Source of the DNA: Bradyrhizobium zhengyangense
GTDB lineage: Bacteria; Pseudomonadota; Alphaproteobacteria; Rhizobiales; Xanthobacteraceae
Assembly: GCF_022012435.1 (NCBI RefSeq)
Contig: NZ_JAKLUA010000009.1
Location: 124,001 to 188,000 of the forward strand
Reading direction: 5' to 3'
Length of the DNA stretch: 64,000 nucleotides
Shown: positions 17,422 through 26,588 of the stretch, piece by piece
How the letters are laid out: every line of letters starts with the position of its first letter
How positions within the stretch are numbered: position 1 is the stretch's first letter
Program-made: the position numbers and the translations under genes
Notes under the pieces: model-generated
Told to the model about the DNA's origin: nothing
The model's input: the letters and a program-made list of their open reading frames with translations, nothing else
The model's database searches: none

Positions 17422-18639
17422 GTGATGCAAACCTTTCGCTATCTAGCTATGACCCAGAGCGGTGAGCTCGTAAACGGTATGATCTCCGCGTCCACCGCGA
17501 AGGAAGTTTTCGCGCGTATCGAGTATCTCGGTCTCGTTCCGATCGAAACAGTCGCTCAGGACACTAAGGTTGCGGTCGCTCATATCGCTGCTGGTTTTCT
17601 TGGGCGACCACGCGCCGAAGACGTGACCATCTTTACACGTGATCTTTCTTTGCTGCTCAAGGCGGGCGCGAGGCTTGACGATGCACTGGAGTTGTTGTGC
17701 TCAGATGACGACATCGGCCGCCTGCGCCCGATTGTGAGTAAACTCCGCGTCGCAGTGCTTGCGGGCGAAAGCTTCGCTGAAGCCGTCGGCAAATATCCGA
17801 GTTGCTTTCCGCCTATCTATGCGGCGCTCGTGCAAGTCGGCGAAACGTCCGGGAAGCTCGGCCACCTTCTCGATATGCTGGCAAGCGAGCGCGCGCGCAC
17901 GGAGGCCTTGCGCCGAAGAATTACTGATGCGCTGCAATATCCTGCATTCGTGTTGCTCGCTGCATCCTGCGTGCTGGCATTTTTTGTTCTCGTGGTACTG
18001 CCACAGTTCGGAGCTGTGTTGCGCGATTTCGGCGCCAAGCAGGACTCGCTGATTGTCACGGTGCTTGGCGTTTCTGAATGGACGCGCTCCAACGGTCTGG
18101 CGATTCTTGGAGTCGCAGGGGCCGCCATCTTTGCAGCCTATGCCGTCCTCCGCCGGCCCGTGATCCGGTTCCGGCTGCTCGCAACACTGATGCGATTGCC
18201 GGGCCCCAGTTCGATTTTTCGGGCCTACCAAACTGCGGTGTTCTGCCGCAATCTCGGCATCCTTGCTGGCAGTCAGGTACCTTTGACCACCACCCTGCGC
18301 ATCCTCGTCGATATCATGTCCTTTTCGGGCGATGTTCCCGCCTGGACAACCGCGGCTGATCAAGTACGACACGGCGCGAAGCTTTCTGACGCCCTTTCCC
18401 AGTCAACGGTCTTGCCCATGATGGCGATCCGCATGATCCGCATTGGCGAAGAAACCGGCCAGCTGCCAATACTCGCCGGGCGCATCGCGGAGTTCTACGA
18501 AGCCAAGCTACAGAGGAGTCTTGACCGGCTCGTCGCCGTTATCGGACCGGCGGCCGTGATCGGCATTAGCGTGGTTGTCGGCGGTCTCATCGTTTCCATT
18601 ATGACGGCCCTGCTGTCTATCACTCAACTCGTATCGTGA
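17422..18639 (+). CDS. gspF: Type II secretion inner-membrane protein GspF
   Basis: 405 aa (GTG at 17422, or ATG at 17425). Two GspF domains are visible: FTRDLSLLLKAGARLDDALE near residue 75 and FCRNLGILAGSQVPLTTTLR near 275. Each is followed by the conserved GETSGKL / GEETGQL segment. Membrane segments lie near residues 175, 225 and at the C-terminus. It is the platform protein that couples the GspE ATPase to pseudopilin assembly. It follows gspE by 1 bp, and its stop overlaps the gspG start. Confidence 0.94.
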   Translation: MMQTFRYLAMTQSGELVNGMISASTAKEVFARIEYLGLVPIETVAQDTKVAVAHIAAGFLGRPRAEDVTIFTRDLSLLLKAGARLDDALELLCSDDDIGRLRPIVSKLRVAVLAGESFAEAVGKYPSCFPPIYAALVQVGETSGKLGHLLDMLASERARTEALRRRITDALQYPAFVLLAASCVLAFFVLVVLPQFGAVLRDFGAKQDSLIVTVLGVSEWTRSNGLAILGVAGAAIFAAYAVLRRPVIRFRLLATLMRLPGPSSIFRAYQTAVFCRNLGILAGSQVPLTTTLRILVDIMSFSGDVPAWTTAADQVRHGAKLSDALSQSTVLPMMAIRMIRIGEETGQLPILAGRIAEFYEAKLQRSLDRLVAVIGPAAVIGISVVVGGLIVSIMTALLSITQLVS

Positions 18640-19130
18640 TCTCAAAACAGCGAGCGCAAATGACGCTTATCTCATCCCGCGCAATGGCCTGGCGGCGGCG
18701 GTCGTTCGCAGCGGGCGAGAATGGATTCACCTTGGTCGAGATGCTGGTCGTCATTACGATCATCGGGCTGATCATGGGACTGATCGGCCCCCGCGTGTTG
18801 AACTATCTCGCTGAGTCCAAGGTCAAGACGGCCAAGATACAAATCCGCAGCCTCGCCAGTTCGCTCGATCTCATGTTTCTCGACACGGGACGCTATCCGT
18901 CATCTTCGGAAGGCCTTAACGCCCTGGTAAAACCCGCAGCTTCGATGGCCGGATGGCACGGTCCCTACATCGATGGAAATAGCCTACCGAACGACCCGTG
19001 GGGTAGGCCCTATGTTTACCGGTCGCCCAGTGGGAACGCCAAGTTTGAGATCATGTCCTACGGGGCTGACGGGCATGAGGGCGGTGCGGATTCTGCCGCC
19101 GATATCTCGTCAAACAGCAATGAGAAATAG
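18636..19130 (+). CDS. gspG: Major pseudopilin GspG
   Basis: 164 aa from a GTG at 18636, overlapping the gspF stop by 4 bp. The prepilin cleavage site is G-FTLVEMLVVI with Glu at position 5, after an unusually long leader of about 29 residues. The C-terminal end (GADGHEGGADSAADI) is the acidic calcium-binding loop typical of GspG, and NDPWGRPYVY is a family hallmark. It forms the shaft of the pseudopilus in the periplasm after processing by the peptidase encoded at 28903. Confidence 0.94.
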   Translation: MISKQRAQMTLISSRAMAWRRRSFAAGENGFTLVEMLVVITIIGLIMGLIGPRVLNYLAESKVKTAKIQIRSLASSLDLMFLDTGRYPSSSEGLNALVKPAASMAGWHGPYIDGNSLPNDPWGRPYVYRSPSGNAKFEIMSYGADGHEGGADSAADISSNSNEK

Positions 19131-19584
19131 CCCGGAAGCACAAAACGGATTTACTTTGCTTGAGATGGTCTGCGTGTTGTCCATCGTCGCAATGCTGGTC
19201 GGTATCCTTCTGCCACGGCTTTCGCCTGGAACGTCGCGGCCGCGGCTCGAGGCATCGGCACTCGAAATCGCGTCCCTATTGAAGATCGACCGGAACGCGG
19301 CAGTTAAGAGCGGGATGCGCGTGCTGACCAGAATCGACGCGAGCACCCGGCGCCTGCAATCAGGTTCGAACGGCAGCGTTCTCGTGGTACCGGACGATGT
19401 GACGCTGGACGCACTATTGCCACGGGATTGCGAAGGACGACCCGCCCTTTCGACCATAAGTTTTTTCCCGAGCGGGTTCTCGTGCGGTGGCACGCTTAGA
19501 CTCTCGCGTCTGAATACTGTCTACGAAGTTCGTGTGAATTGGCTTACGGGGGGAATCGAGATTGTGCGCGTTCCGGCTGTGTAA
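19120..19584 (+). CDS. gspH: Minor pseudopilin GspH
   Basis: 154 aa from the ATG at 19120, which lies 11 bp inside the end of gspG. The short leader ends in a cleavage site NG-FTLLEMVCVLSIV with Glu5. The globular part contains the GspH-type pattern (EASALEIASLLKIDRNAAV; ISFFPSGFSCGGTL). Minor pseudopilins H, I, J and K cap the pseudopilus. Confidence 0.9.
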   Translation: MRNSPEAQNGFTLLEMVCVLSIVAMLVGILLPRLSPGTSRPRLEASALEIASLLKIDRNAAVKSGMRVLTRIDASTRRLQSGSNGSVLVVPDDVTLDALLPRDCEGRPALSTISFFPSGFSCGGTLRLSRLNTVYEVRVNWLTGGIEIVRVPAV

Positions 19585-19960
19585 TGCCTCCCGCAGCGTC
19601 GCGGGGTTTACGATCGTCGAGGCATTGGCCGCTCTCGCGATCGCCACCGCCATGCTGGCGGCGATCGGCTCGCTCATGTCGACCAGCATAAAAGGCGCGC
19701 GGAGGATTGATGATCGCATGGTCTTGGTGGAGACGGCGCGCACTCTGGCGGCAGCATTGCCGCCGCGCGGCGACGCAACCACGGGCGTAACGTCGGGTGA
19801 ACTCAACGGCATTGTCTGGCGCGTCGATATATCGCCCTTGCTCAGGACAGCGTCCGACAAGCAGCAATGGGTGCCGAAACGGGTCCGGATCCAGGTTAAA
19901 TCTTCAGCAGGTACGAGCTTCGCCCTGGAAACTGCGCGTCTGGGCCGGAGGTCGCAGTGA
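19562..19960 (+). CDS. gspI: Minor pseudopilin GspI
   Basis: 132 aa, TTG start at 19562 overlapping gspH by 23 bp. The cleavage site is AG-FTIVEALAALAIA with Glu5. A typical short GspI body follows, including GIVWRVDISPL. Together with J and K it would form the tip complex. The start is weak and leaderless alternatives are unlikely, because the cleavage site lies at residue 15. Confidence 0.88.
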   Translation: MCAFRLCNASRSVAGFTIVEALAALAIATAMLAAIGSLMSTSIKGARRIDDRMVLVETARTLAAALPPRGDATTGVTSGELNGIVWRVDISPLLRTASDKQQWVPKRVRIQVKSSAGTSFALETARLGRRSQ

Positions 19961-20691
19961 TAGCCCGGGATCACCTCTCCCAAGCCTTGCACCGCGCGAG
20001 TATCGCGGGGTTCACGCTGTTCGAAGCTCTCGCGGCGATCGTACTTATGGGGATTGTTGTTTTTTGTCTAAGCACAATCGCGACGCATTGGCTACCCAGC
20101 TGGGATCGTGGCCTGGCGCGCGCGCAACGCGCCGAGCTTATTGGCATCGCCCTTGACCGTTTAACCGCCGATCTTGCGGCATCGCAGTTCATTTCCGCCA
20201 ACGGCGGAAGCAAAAAGCCGCTGTTCAACGGCACAGAAGGATCTGTCACTTTTGTGCGCACGGTTACAAGCCCCAACGCCAAGTCGGGCCTCGAGATCGT
20301 TAAAATCGAAACAATCAAGGACCCTACTGGTCTCGTCCTCATACGCTCTTCGAGGCCCTTCGTCTTGTTTGAAGGTGCGATTGACCCGTCTGGCTTTGGT
20401 AATCCCGTCGTCCTGCTGCGATCGCCCTATCGGGCCGAGTTCGCCTATGCGGGACCCGGCGGCGTGTGGAAGGCGAACTGGCTGAATGTCGGCCACTTGC
20501 CGGCCGCCATCCGCCTCACGGTCCAAGATCACACCCTTGGGGAGGCGAGGGTAATCTCGACCACGACGCTTATTCATGTTGACGCGCCTGCACTATGCAT
20601 CAGCGGAAAGAGCACGGATTGCACGGGAGAGCCCGACACTAGTCCCGATACGGCTCCCGCAGCGGACTCTCTCGAGAGCCGTCGGACCTGA
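19957..20691 (+). CDS. gspJ: Minor pseudopilin GspJ
   Basis: 244 aa from GTG at 19957, overlapping gspI by 4 bp. The cleavage site is AG-FTLFEALAAIVLM with Glu5, followed by a long body with the GspJ-like pattern (LDRLTADLAASQFI). The C-terminal tail is Ser/Asp/Pro-rich (GEPDTSPDTAPAADS). Part of the pseudopilus tip. Confidence 0.88.
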   Translation: MIARDHLSQALHRASIAGFTLFEALAAIVLMGIVVFCLSTIATHWLPSWDRGLARAQRAELIGIALDRLTADLAASQFISANGGSKKPLFNGTEGSVTFVRTVTSPNAKSGLEIVKIETIKDPTGLVLIRSSRPFVLFEGAIDPSGFGNPVVLLRSPYRAEFAYAGPGGVWKANWLNVGHLPAAIRLTVQDHTLGEARVISTTTLIHVDAPALCISGKSTDCTGEPDTSPDTAPAADSLESRRT

Positions 20692-20698
20692 GGCCACA

Positions 20699-21637
20699 AT
20701 GATATTTTGCAATCCGCAGGAAGGACACTTATCTGGGGGGCGGGAGGGCTTTATCCTCATTGCGGTCCTCTGGATGTTGATTGCACTCGCGACACTTGCG
20801 TCCATCTATTCGATTTACATAGGCAGTTCTTCCTGGTCGAGTTCGGTGATCGAGCGCCGTCTGCAAGCCGATCAATTGGTGTCAGCCAGCCTTAATCTCG
20901 CGACCCAACGCCTTGCTGTGGCAGACCAGCGCGATCGACCTACGCATGGCCACTTCAGCTTCCGGCTAGGCCAAGCCAACGCATCGGTCAGATTCGTTTC
21001 CGAAGCGGCCCGGCTCGATCTCAATCAGGCCCCGCGCGAACTACTATCGAGTTTCTTCATAGCGATCGGCGCATCGGAGGAGGATGCCCCGCGTTTTGCT
21101 GCGCGGATTGTTGGTTGGCGAGAGCGCTTAAGACCATCCGATCGCGCTAATGAAGCGCAGCTTTACCGCGCCGCCGGCCGCGGCTATGGACCGCGAGGCG
21201 CTCCCTTCGCACATGTAGGAGAGTTATGGTTAGTTCAAGGTCTGCCGCAGGTCATCATAGAACGAATGTTGCCTCTGGTGACCGTTTACAGCGGCAGGTC
21301 CGATATTAACGTCTTCGACGCGCCGCCCGAGCTTGTTGCGGCTTTGCCTGGCATGACCCTAGATCGTCTGAATGGTTTTCTTGGCCAACGGCAGCTCGTG
21401 GCTCCCAGTAAGGACGCTCTAGTCCGACTGCTCGGTTCAGATCAAACCGCCGCGACCGCCGATGCAAGTGACGCGTTCCGGCTGGACATAAAAATAGGGG
21501 GCGCAGGGGGATGGAATAGCTGTGCGGAAGCGGTCATCTTGCTACAGGGTCCGGACGATCCTTTTCATATCCTTGCCTGGGATGACAGTTTGCGCGGTGA
21601 CTGTCGTCAGGGCATGGCAACGGCGAACCCGCCATGA
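20699..21637 (+). CDS. gspK: Minor pseudopilin GspK (tip protein)
   Basis: 312 aa from the ATG at 20699; the frame is open further upstream but those residues are not family-like. The cleavage region REG-FILIAVLWMLIALA lacks Glu5, as expected for GspK, which sits at the tip. The large helical domain follows (LDLNQAPRELLSSFFIAIG; VGELWLVQGLPQVIIERMLP). Its stop overlaps the gspL start (ATGA). Confidence 0.9.
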   Translation: MIFCNPQEGHLSGGREGFILIAVLWMLIALATLASIYSIYIGSSSWSSSVIERRLQADQLVSASLNLATQRLAVADQRDRPTHGHFSFRLGQANASVRFVSEAARLDLNQAPRELLSSFFIAIGASEEDAPRFAARIVGWRERLRPSDRANEAQLYRAAGRGYGPRGAPFAHVGELWLVQGLPQVIIERMLPLVTVYSGRSDINVFDAPPELVAALPGMTLDRLNGFLGQRQLVAPSKDALVRLLGSDQTAATADASDAFRLDIKIGGAGGWNSCAEAVILLQGPDDPFHILAWDDSLRGDCRQGMATANPP

Positions 21638-22707
21638 TCCTGTTTAATTCGATAGCGGCAGGCCTCGCTTCGTGGGTACAAGCCGTGGCGTCCGAAGTTT
21701 CATCGCTCTCGAACGGCTTGCGCCGACGCTCGCAGGTTCGGATGGTGGAATTCGAGAAGGATCAATTCACCCTTCATCTCGTGACCGACCCCAAAAACGC
21801 GAAAGCGCCTGACCACGCGCTCGCGGTCCTGGAGGGAGCGGTTGCTAGCCCAATCCCTCCAGCATGGAAGTTAGCTCTGACTGGAAGTCAGCTTGAACTT
21901 GTCCTTCACCCGGCGCGATTTCTGTTTCGCCCGCTGGATTTGCCGAGGCGCGCTGCCGAATATGCGGCGGGTGTCGTGAGGTCCCAAATCGACCGACTAA
22001 CCCCGTGGGATGTGCAAGAAGCGGTCTATGGTTGGAGTGCTTCACCTGACGAGACTGGCGACCGCATTCAGCTGACAATCGCTGCCACGCCTCGCGCTAA
22101 GCTAACGCCCTTGCTCGATGCTATCGGATCGCTTGGGACTTGGTCAATCCTGGTCTCCACGTCACGTTCGAACGTGCCAATTAGGATCGTTGAGACACAA
22201 ATACACGGACCGACCGATTTCCGTCGTGTTCGTACGTGCCTGATGGTAGTTCTGCTGTTAAGCGGCTTTGCTGCCACTTCGTCGCTTTGCATTTCAGCGC
22301 TCATTTCGGACGGTTTGGCCCTGAGACGGGAAGAACTCTCTCGAAAGATATCGGTGCTCACAAGAGCGTCGCAGAATGTTGTTGCCGAATCCGCTTTGCG
22401 AGAGCTCGAACAACAGAAGCGCAACACTCCTTCGCCCGTAATGGCGATTGAGGCGCTGTCGGATCTACTGCCAGACAACACGTTCCTAACGGAGCTGCGT
22501 ATCGATCACGCGAAACTACAGATAGCGGGCCTTACGAGCGACGCCGCATCGCTCATCCGCCTGATCGAGCAGTCGCCCCAGTTTTCACACGCGATCTTCT
22601 TCGCTCCAACCACACGGTCTGAAGGAGCAACCAAAGAGCAATTCCACGTCGAGGCTCAAATCAACCCCGCATTCGCCGCTATCCATGAACCAGACCTACC
22701 GCATTAG
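21634..22707 (+). CDS. gspL: Type II secretion protein GspL (PilM/PilN-like)
   Basis: 357 aa. A cytoplasmic actin-like N-domain (LELVLHPARFLFRPLDLPRR) precedes a membrane segment near residues 205-225 (LMVVLLLSGFAATSSLCIS), and a coiled and ferredoxin-like periplasmic part (DLLPDNTFLTELRIDHAKLQ) follows. GspL recruits GspE to the membrane and pairs with GspM. It overlaps gspK by 4 bp and gspM by 23 bp. Confidence 0.86.
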   Translation: MILFNSIAAGLASWVQAVASEVSSLSNGLRRRSQVRMVEFEKDQFTLHLVTDPKNAKAPDHALAVLEGAVASPIPPAWKLALTGSQLELVLHPARFLFRPLDLPRRAAEYAAGVVRSQIDRLTPWDVQEAVYGWSASPDETGDRIQLTIAATPRAKLTPLLDAIGSLGTWSILVSTSRSNVPIRIVETQIHGPTDFRRVRTCLMVVLLLSGFAATSSLCISALISDGLALRREELSRKISVLTRASQNVVAESALRELEQQKRNTPSPVMAIEALSDLLPDNTFLTELRIDHAKLQIAGLTSDAASLIRLIEQSPQFSHAIFFAPTTRSEGATKEQFHVEAQINPAFAAIHEPDLPH

Positions 22708-23242
22708 ACGCTACGTCAGCGCCATTCCGTTCGTTGCCACAATTTGTTACGCGGCAATGACGGGATTTCTATTGCTGATCACGGGCTGGACGGCGTTGGA
22801 CCTGGCGGAACAGCATCGTACGCTGGCGAACGCGAACGAAATGTTCGACAGGTTGCAGTCACAACAGCGGGCGGCCCGCAGCACGAACGACGGGGCGCTC
22901 GCTGTGAGTCCACCAGTTGTCGAAGGTCCCACGGTCACAGTCGCGGCCGCCGTGGTGCTGCAGCACGTTTCTGCAGAAGCGACGCGGATGGGAAGCAACA
23001 TCTTATCGTCGCAGGTCGATCTGCAGGACGCAGGAGCACAACACGGGATCGTCAGAGTCTCTGTCGATCTCGAGATCGAGCAGCCGGCCCTTCAAGGCCT
23101 CCTTTACGAGCTGGAGGCGGGATCGCCCTTCCTGTTCATCGATCAATTGGTCATACAGGTACCCGAGTCGTCGACAAGACACGCCGCGACGAAGGTGCGC
23201 GTCGCAATTGTCGTCTCCGGATGGTGGCGGAGTGTCAAATGA
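22685..23242 (+). CDS. gspM: Type II secretion protein GspM
   Basis: 185 aa. One N-terminal membrane segment (ATICYAAMTGFLLLITGWTA) is followed by a coiled stretch and a periplasmic ferredoxin-like domain (VRVSVDLEIEQPALQGLLYE, FLFIDQLVIQVPE). This is the GspM (GspMb-like) layout. A longer frame overlaps it (22744-23838), but only this frame has family character. Confidence 0.82.
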   Translation: MNQTYRIRRYVSAIPFVATICYAAMTGFLLLITGWTALDLAEQHRTLANANEMFDRLQSQQRAARSTNDGALAVSPPVVEGPTVTVAAAVVLQHVSAEATRMGSNILSSQVDLQDAGAQHGIVRVSVDLEIEQPALQGLLYELEAGSPFLFIDQLVIQVPESSTRHAATKVRVAIVVSGWWRSVK

Positions 23243-23838
23243 AGTGCCCCCTCACGATTCAAGCTCTCGCGCTGGCCTTCCTGATCTTGGCAGTCGAATC
23301 GGGGAGGCGGCCTGCCGAGGCGAGTCAGACTTCAACGGCTACTGGCCTGAATCCGCCAGTGTCGCCCACAATGGAGTACCTGCTTGCGAAGGAGCCATTC
23401 GAGGCTACCCGATCGGAGCATAATCCCATTGCCAAAGTCCCCCTTGCGCAGCTCAATAAAACGCAAGAGCGCCCGCTATTCTCTCCGTCACGCCGCCCTC
23501 CGTCTCTGCCGCCGCCGAACGCGCCCACTATCCCCGTTGTCGTCGCGGCTCCCAAGCCGCTCGAGCCTGAGCTTCCGCCATTTGAACTCGTGGGCACGAT
23601 AACTGGGGGCGCCGACAGCATCGCCGTCTTTGTGAATCGCGCGACTGGCGAGACGGTGAAGTTGCGGCAGGATGAAGTTCAATCAGGATGGACGTTGCGC
23701 GACATCGGAGCGCGTGAAGCCACGCTTTCGAACGGCGAGAACATCAAGGTTCTGGCTCTCGCCTTGCCCGGCACGACCGCAGATCCGGCGCCTGTGGAAG
23801 CCAGCACCGCTTCAATACGGCATCCTGCGAAGCGTTAA
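23239..23838 (+). CDS. GspC/GspN-like inner-membrane protein with HR-type domain
   Basis: 199 aa, ATGA overlap with gspM. An N-terminal hydrophobic anchor (ALALAFLILAVESG) is followed by a Pro-rich linker (RRPPSLPPPNAPTIPVV). A small beta domain then reads FELVGTITGGADSIAVFVN and VKLRQDEVQSGWTLRDIGAR, much like the homology region of GspC, which contacts the secretin. No separate gspC occurs in the cluster, so this is the likely bridge between inner-membrane platform and GspD. The final call between GspC and GspN is open. Confidence 0.7.
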   Translation: MKCPLTIQALALAFLILAVESGRRPAEASQTSTATGLNPPVSPTMEYLLAKEPFEATRSEHNPIAKVPLAQLNKTQERPLFSPSRRPPSLPPPNAPTIPVVVAAPKPLEPELPPFELVGTITGGADSIAVFVNRATGETVKLRQDEVQSGWTLRDIGAREATLSNGENIKVLALALPGTTADPAPVEASTASIRHPAKR

Positions 23839-24241
23839 GGGTAAATGCGATTATGTTAGCGGATCAATCGCAACCGCCAAGTGTGCCGCGCTGCGATGGG
23901 TCGCCTTCAGGTACACCGACACGACGATCTCGTAGCCGCTCGTGCCATTGCGTGCAATGCCGCAGACCCTACGTTGCAGCGCACAGAGGCAATTCATCTT
24001 GACAAGCAACACTTCGTGTCGCTCGACAACACACCTCAGATATTGATGTCCGTCATTCAGTCCCTAGCATCGCGAGAAAGCGCCTTATGAACCGCTTTTC
24101 GTTTGGCGCGGCTGGCGGGGGACTTTCAAACATCAATGGCCCGATCCGATCTGTCGCCTATCTACTCGGAAACACGAGCGAGGCTTTTCGAGATGGCGAC
24201 CTTCACTCTAACGATTGAACAACCGAAAGAGGAACCTTTAT
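23839..24241. other. Gap between platform genes and the inserted cargo gene
   Basis: About 400 bp without a supportable gene. Short frames here have no family signature. A ribosome site (AAAGAGGAAC) at its end serves the next gene. The break in the otherwise overlapping operon suggests a separate promoter for the next genes, but I see no strong box. Confidence 0.4.
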
Positions 24242-25576
24242 ATGTTACGCAGGAACTCAATCCCAACCAAGTGTGCCTTGGCTTTGGCCGCGACGCTCAT
24301 GGCAGGTTCGGCGTTGTCGACCACGGCTCACGCAAACAATGGCGACTTGATCGCAGCGCGTCAGAAATTTTTCGGCGACGAGAACGTCGATCCCGAGTCC
24401 GGGCGGGTCAGTCCCGACAAGGTCATCTTGTCGTGGCTCTCGAATTCAACTCTGGCGGCTTCCATTGCCGGCCACGTTTTGCTTTTGGACACTTACGTCA
24501 CTCGGCTCGAAGTTTCGCCGGGCCGCACGCCCTTCGTTATCGGCGATTTGGTTGCTCTCAAACCAGAAGGCCTTCTAATCGGGCATGGTCACTTCGATCA
24601 CGCGGACAACGCGGCCTACATCGCTGCGATGACCGGCGCGAAACTCTACGCCACCGCGGAAACCTGCGTTGCCCTGCAAGCCGATTTCGCGCGCGAGCAG
24701 GCCGACCCGGCGATTCAAGGTAATCCGGCTACGGCGTTTCCTCACAAGGCGTCGATCTCCTGCAACACGGTCACGACGACCGGTTCGGTTCCCGGCACCC
24801 AAATTGTCAAACTGGACTTCCTGGAACCGGACGCCTGCGTAATCGCCTTCCGACACTTGCACTCGGTTGCAGTCCCGGTCGACCCGACCTGGCCGCGGGC
24901 ACCTAATCCGTCCGTTTATTATGCGGTTGACCCGCGCGATCCGGGGCTGTTTCCGGCCGGAACGCCGCTTGCGCCCGGGAAAAGTGGGACGCTGCCTGGG
25001 CAGATCAACATTGCTACCAGCGGCAGTGGTGGTCCGGGTGGCCCTATTCCGCTGTTTTTCGATTTTGTGTTGCGCGAAGGTCGTCACTTCACCTTTGCTT
25101 GGTATAACTCGTCGGGAGCACTCAAAGAAGGATTGGGAAGCGGGTGGCCCAACGGCACGCCAGCTGACGGCCAGCGTATCACGAACATCCTGAAGAGTTT
25201 ACCGGCCACCGATGTGGATGCCGGTACGATTGCGACAGCCAATTTCGATAACAATTCTTATCGTGATCCCTTCGCGTATATTCAAGCGCTGAACCCGAAG
25301 ATCTTCATTCCGTTGCATCTGACCACCGGGTCGACCTTCAAGGAATCCATCTCGCCCGCCGTTTACGGCGGATACCTGGATCAAATTAAGCGCCTCGGCC
25401 TGACACTCGATCAATGGCCAGACACACGATGGCTCGTTGATCCCGAAGATTACGCAAAGCCCATCGTCTACGACATTCGGGACCCGCGCTGGGACAATCC
25501 AAAGAAGCTGCCCGCCATCAAGCATTATTGCGGTTCTGATCCAGACGACCACCACGACGACCACGGGAAGCCGTGA
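24242..25576 (+). CDS. Secreted metallo-beta-lactamase-fold hydrolase, candidate T2SS cargo
   Basis: 444 aa from the ATG at 24242, preceded by GAGGAAC at good spacing. A Sec signal peptide is clear (ALALAATLMAGSALSTTAHA, cut after AHA). The MBL metal motif is intact: GHGHFDHADN near residue 120 (HxHxDH). FRHLHS and a late IPLHL supply further possible ligands. The tail is rich in Asp and His (DPDDHHDDHGKP) and may bind metal. It lies between the platform genes and gspD of the secretion cluster, so export by that system is likely. Substrate unknown; lactonase, phosphodiesterase or phosphatase activity are all possible. Confidence 0.8.
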   Translation: MLRRNSIPTKCALALAATLMAGSALSTTAHANNGDLIAARQKFFGDENVDPESGRVSPDKVILSWLSNSTLAASIAGHVLLLDTYVTRLEVSPGRTPFVIGDLVALKPEGLLIGHGHFDHADNAAYIAAMTGAKLYATAETCVALQADFAREQADPAIQGNPATAFPHKASISCNTVTTTGSVPGTQIVKLDFLEPDACVIAFRHLHSVAVPVDPTWPRAPNPSVYYAVDPRDPGLFPAGTPLAPGKSGTLPGQINIATSGSGGPGGPIPLFFDFVLREGRHFTFAWYNSSGALKEGLGSGWPNGTPADGQRITNILKSLPATDVDAGTIATANFDNNSYRDPFAYIQALNPKIFIPLHLTTGSTFKESISPAVYGGYLDQIKRLGLTLDQWPDTRWLVDPEDYAKPIVYDIRDPRWDNPKKLPAIKHYCGSDPDDHHDDHGKP

Positions 25577-25658
25577 CCACCGCGCCGACGGCTGCTCGAA
25601 AAGAGGAGCCGTCGCGCCCTTCCACGATCCGCGCGCCGGATGCAACTGAAATGATGCA

Positions 25659-26309
25659 ATGAAACGCTCTCTGATTTGGTTCGTAATCGTCGCAACGCTG
25701 TGTGTGTGCATCCACGCAAGGCACGTCGACGCTCATCCGGATATATTGGTTCACATGCATGATGCGGTTATCTTTGATGGAAATGGCTCTATCAGCGGCG
25801 TCCGCGTATCTTGGACCTACGATAGGGAAACGTCGGTGACGGCATTGCGAAGTAGCGGCCTCAACGAAAGCGCCCCACACCTCGGGCGTGACCAGCTTGA
25901 TCCGCTGGCCAGGGCGACGGTTAATTCGCTGCGCGCGTCTGACTTCTATACGTTCGCGCGCGTCAATGGCACCAAGCAGCCATTCGATGGCGCATCCGAT
26001 TCATGGCTCGAGTGGGATGGATCGGTGCTAACATTGCATATGGCTCTCAACTTCAAGCAGCCCGTGAGCAACAGCAATTTCACGCTCGAGCTCTTCGATG
26101 AAACAGACGAGATCGAGTTCGATTTCCAAGAAGGAGACGCCGTCATCATGACGAAGGCACCCAAAGACTGCGCGCTCGTCGTCGCACGGCCAGGCGATGC
26201 CGCCGCTCAACGGGAACTTCTCGGCGATGCTTATCTCAATCCCAACGTTCAACCGGTCGGTTGGGATGCGCAATACTCAAACAAGGTTTCGGTGCGATGT
26301 CTAAGTTAG
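25659..26309 (+). CDS. DUF1007-family periplasmic protein
   Basis: 216 aa with a signal peptide (LIWFVIVATLCVCIHARHVDA, cut near VDA-HP). The mature start AHPDILVHMHDAVIFDGNG and the body (VRVSWTYDRETS; VNSLRASDFYTFARVNG; VELFDETDE-like strands) fit DUF1007 proteins, which often accompany nickel or cobalt uptake. The His-rich mature N-terminus could bind a metal ion. Its place, 82 bp after the MBL-fold gene and before gspD, suggests metal delivery to, or joint secretion with, that protein; this is inference. Confidence 0.75.
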   Translation: MKRSLIWFVIVATLCVCIHARHVDAHPDILVHMHDAVIFDGNGSISGVRVSWTYDRETSVTALRSSGLNESAPHLGRDQLDPLARATVNSLRASDFYTFARVNGTKQPFDGASDSWLEWDGSVLTLHMALNFKQPVSNSNFTLELFDETDEIEFDFQEGDAVIMTKAPKDCALVVARPGDAAAQRELLGDAYLNPNVQPVGWDAQYSNKVSVRCLS

Positions 26310-26588
26310 AGGCAATTACAGCCTTGCTCAACCGAATGAAGTCGCCGCTCGACGCTGAACAAGCTGTCTTATGAGCGATTTCGCGCGCGGAGACATTGCT
26401 TTGCAGAATTGTCACGGGCGAAACGAAAGTGTCGGTGCAGCGATATTGTTGCATGCGGCTTAGCCGTTGCGACAACAACATAAGGAGTAACGTCAATCAT
26501 TGAGAAGATTGGGCGCCGCGCGGTTCACGCGCTCGACGATCTGCTCGCATTTGTAATGAAGACGCGAGAGAGTGAGAGGCTACGCGCT

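Noticed and set aside
22744..23838. A 364-codon plus-strand frame overlapping gspM and the next gene
   Set aside because: Only its last part (from 23239) has family character. The upstream part is a shadow of gspM in another frame.
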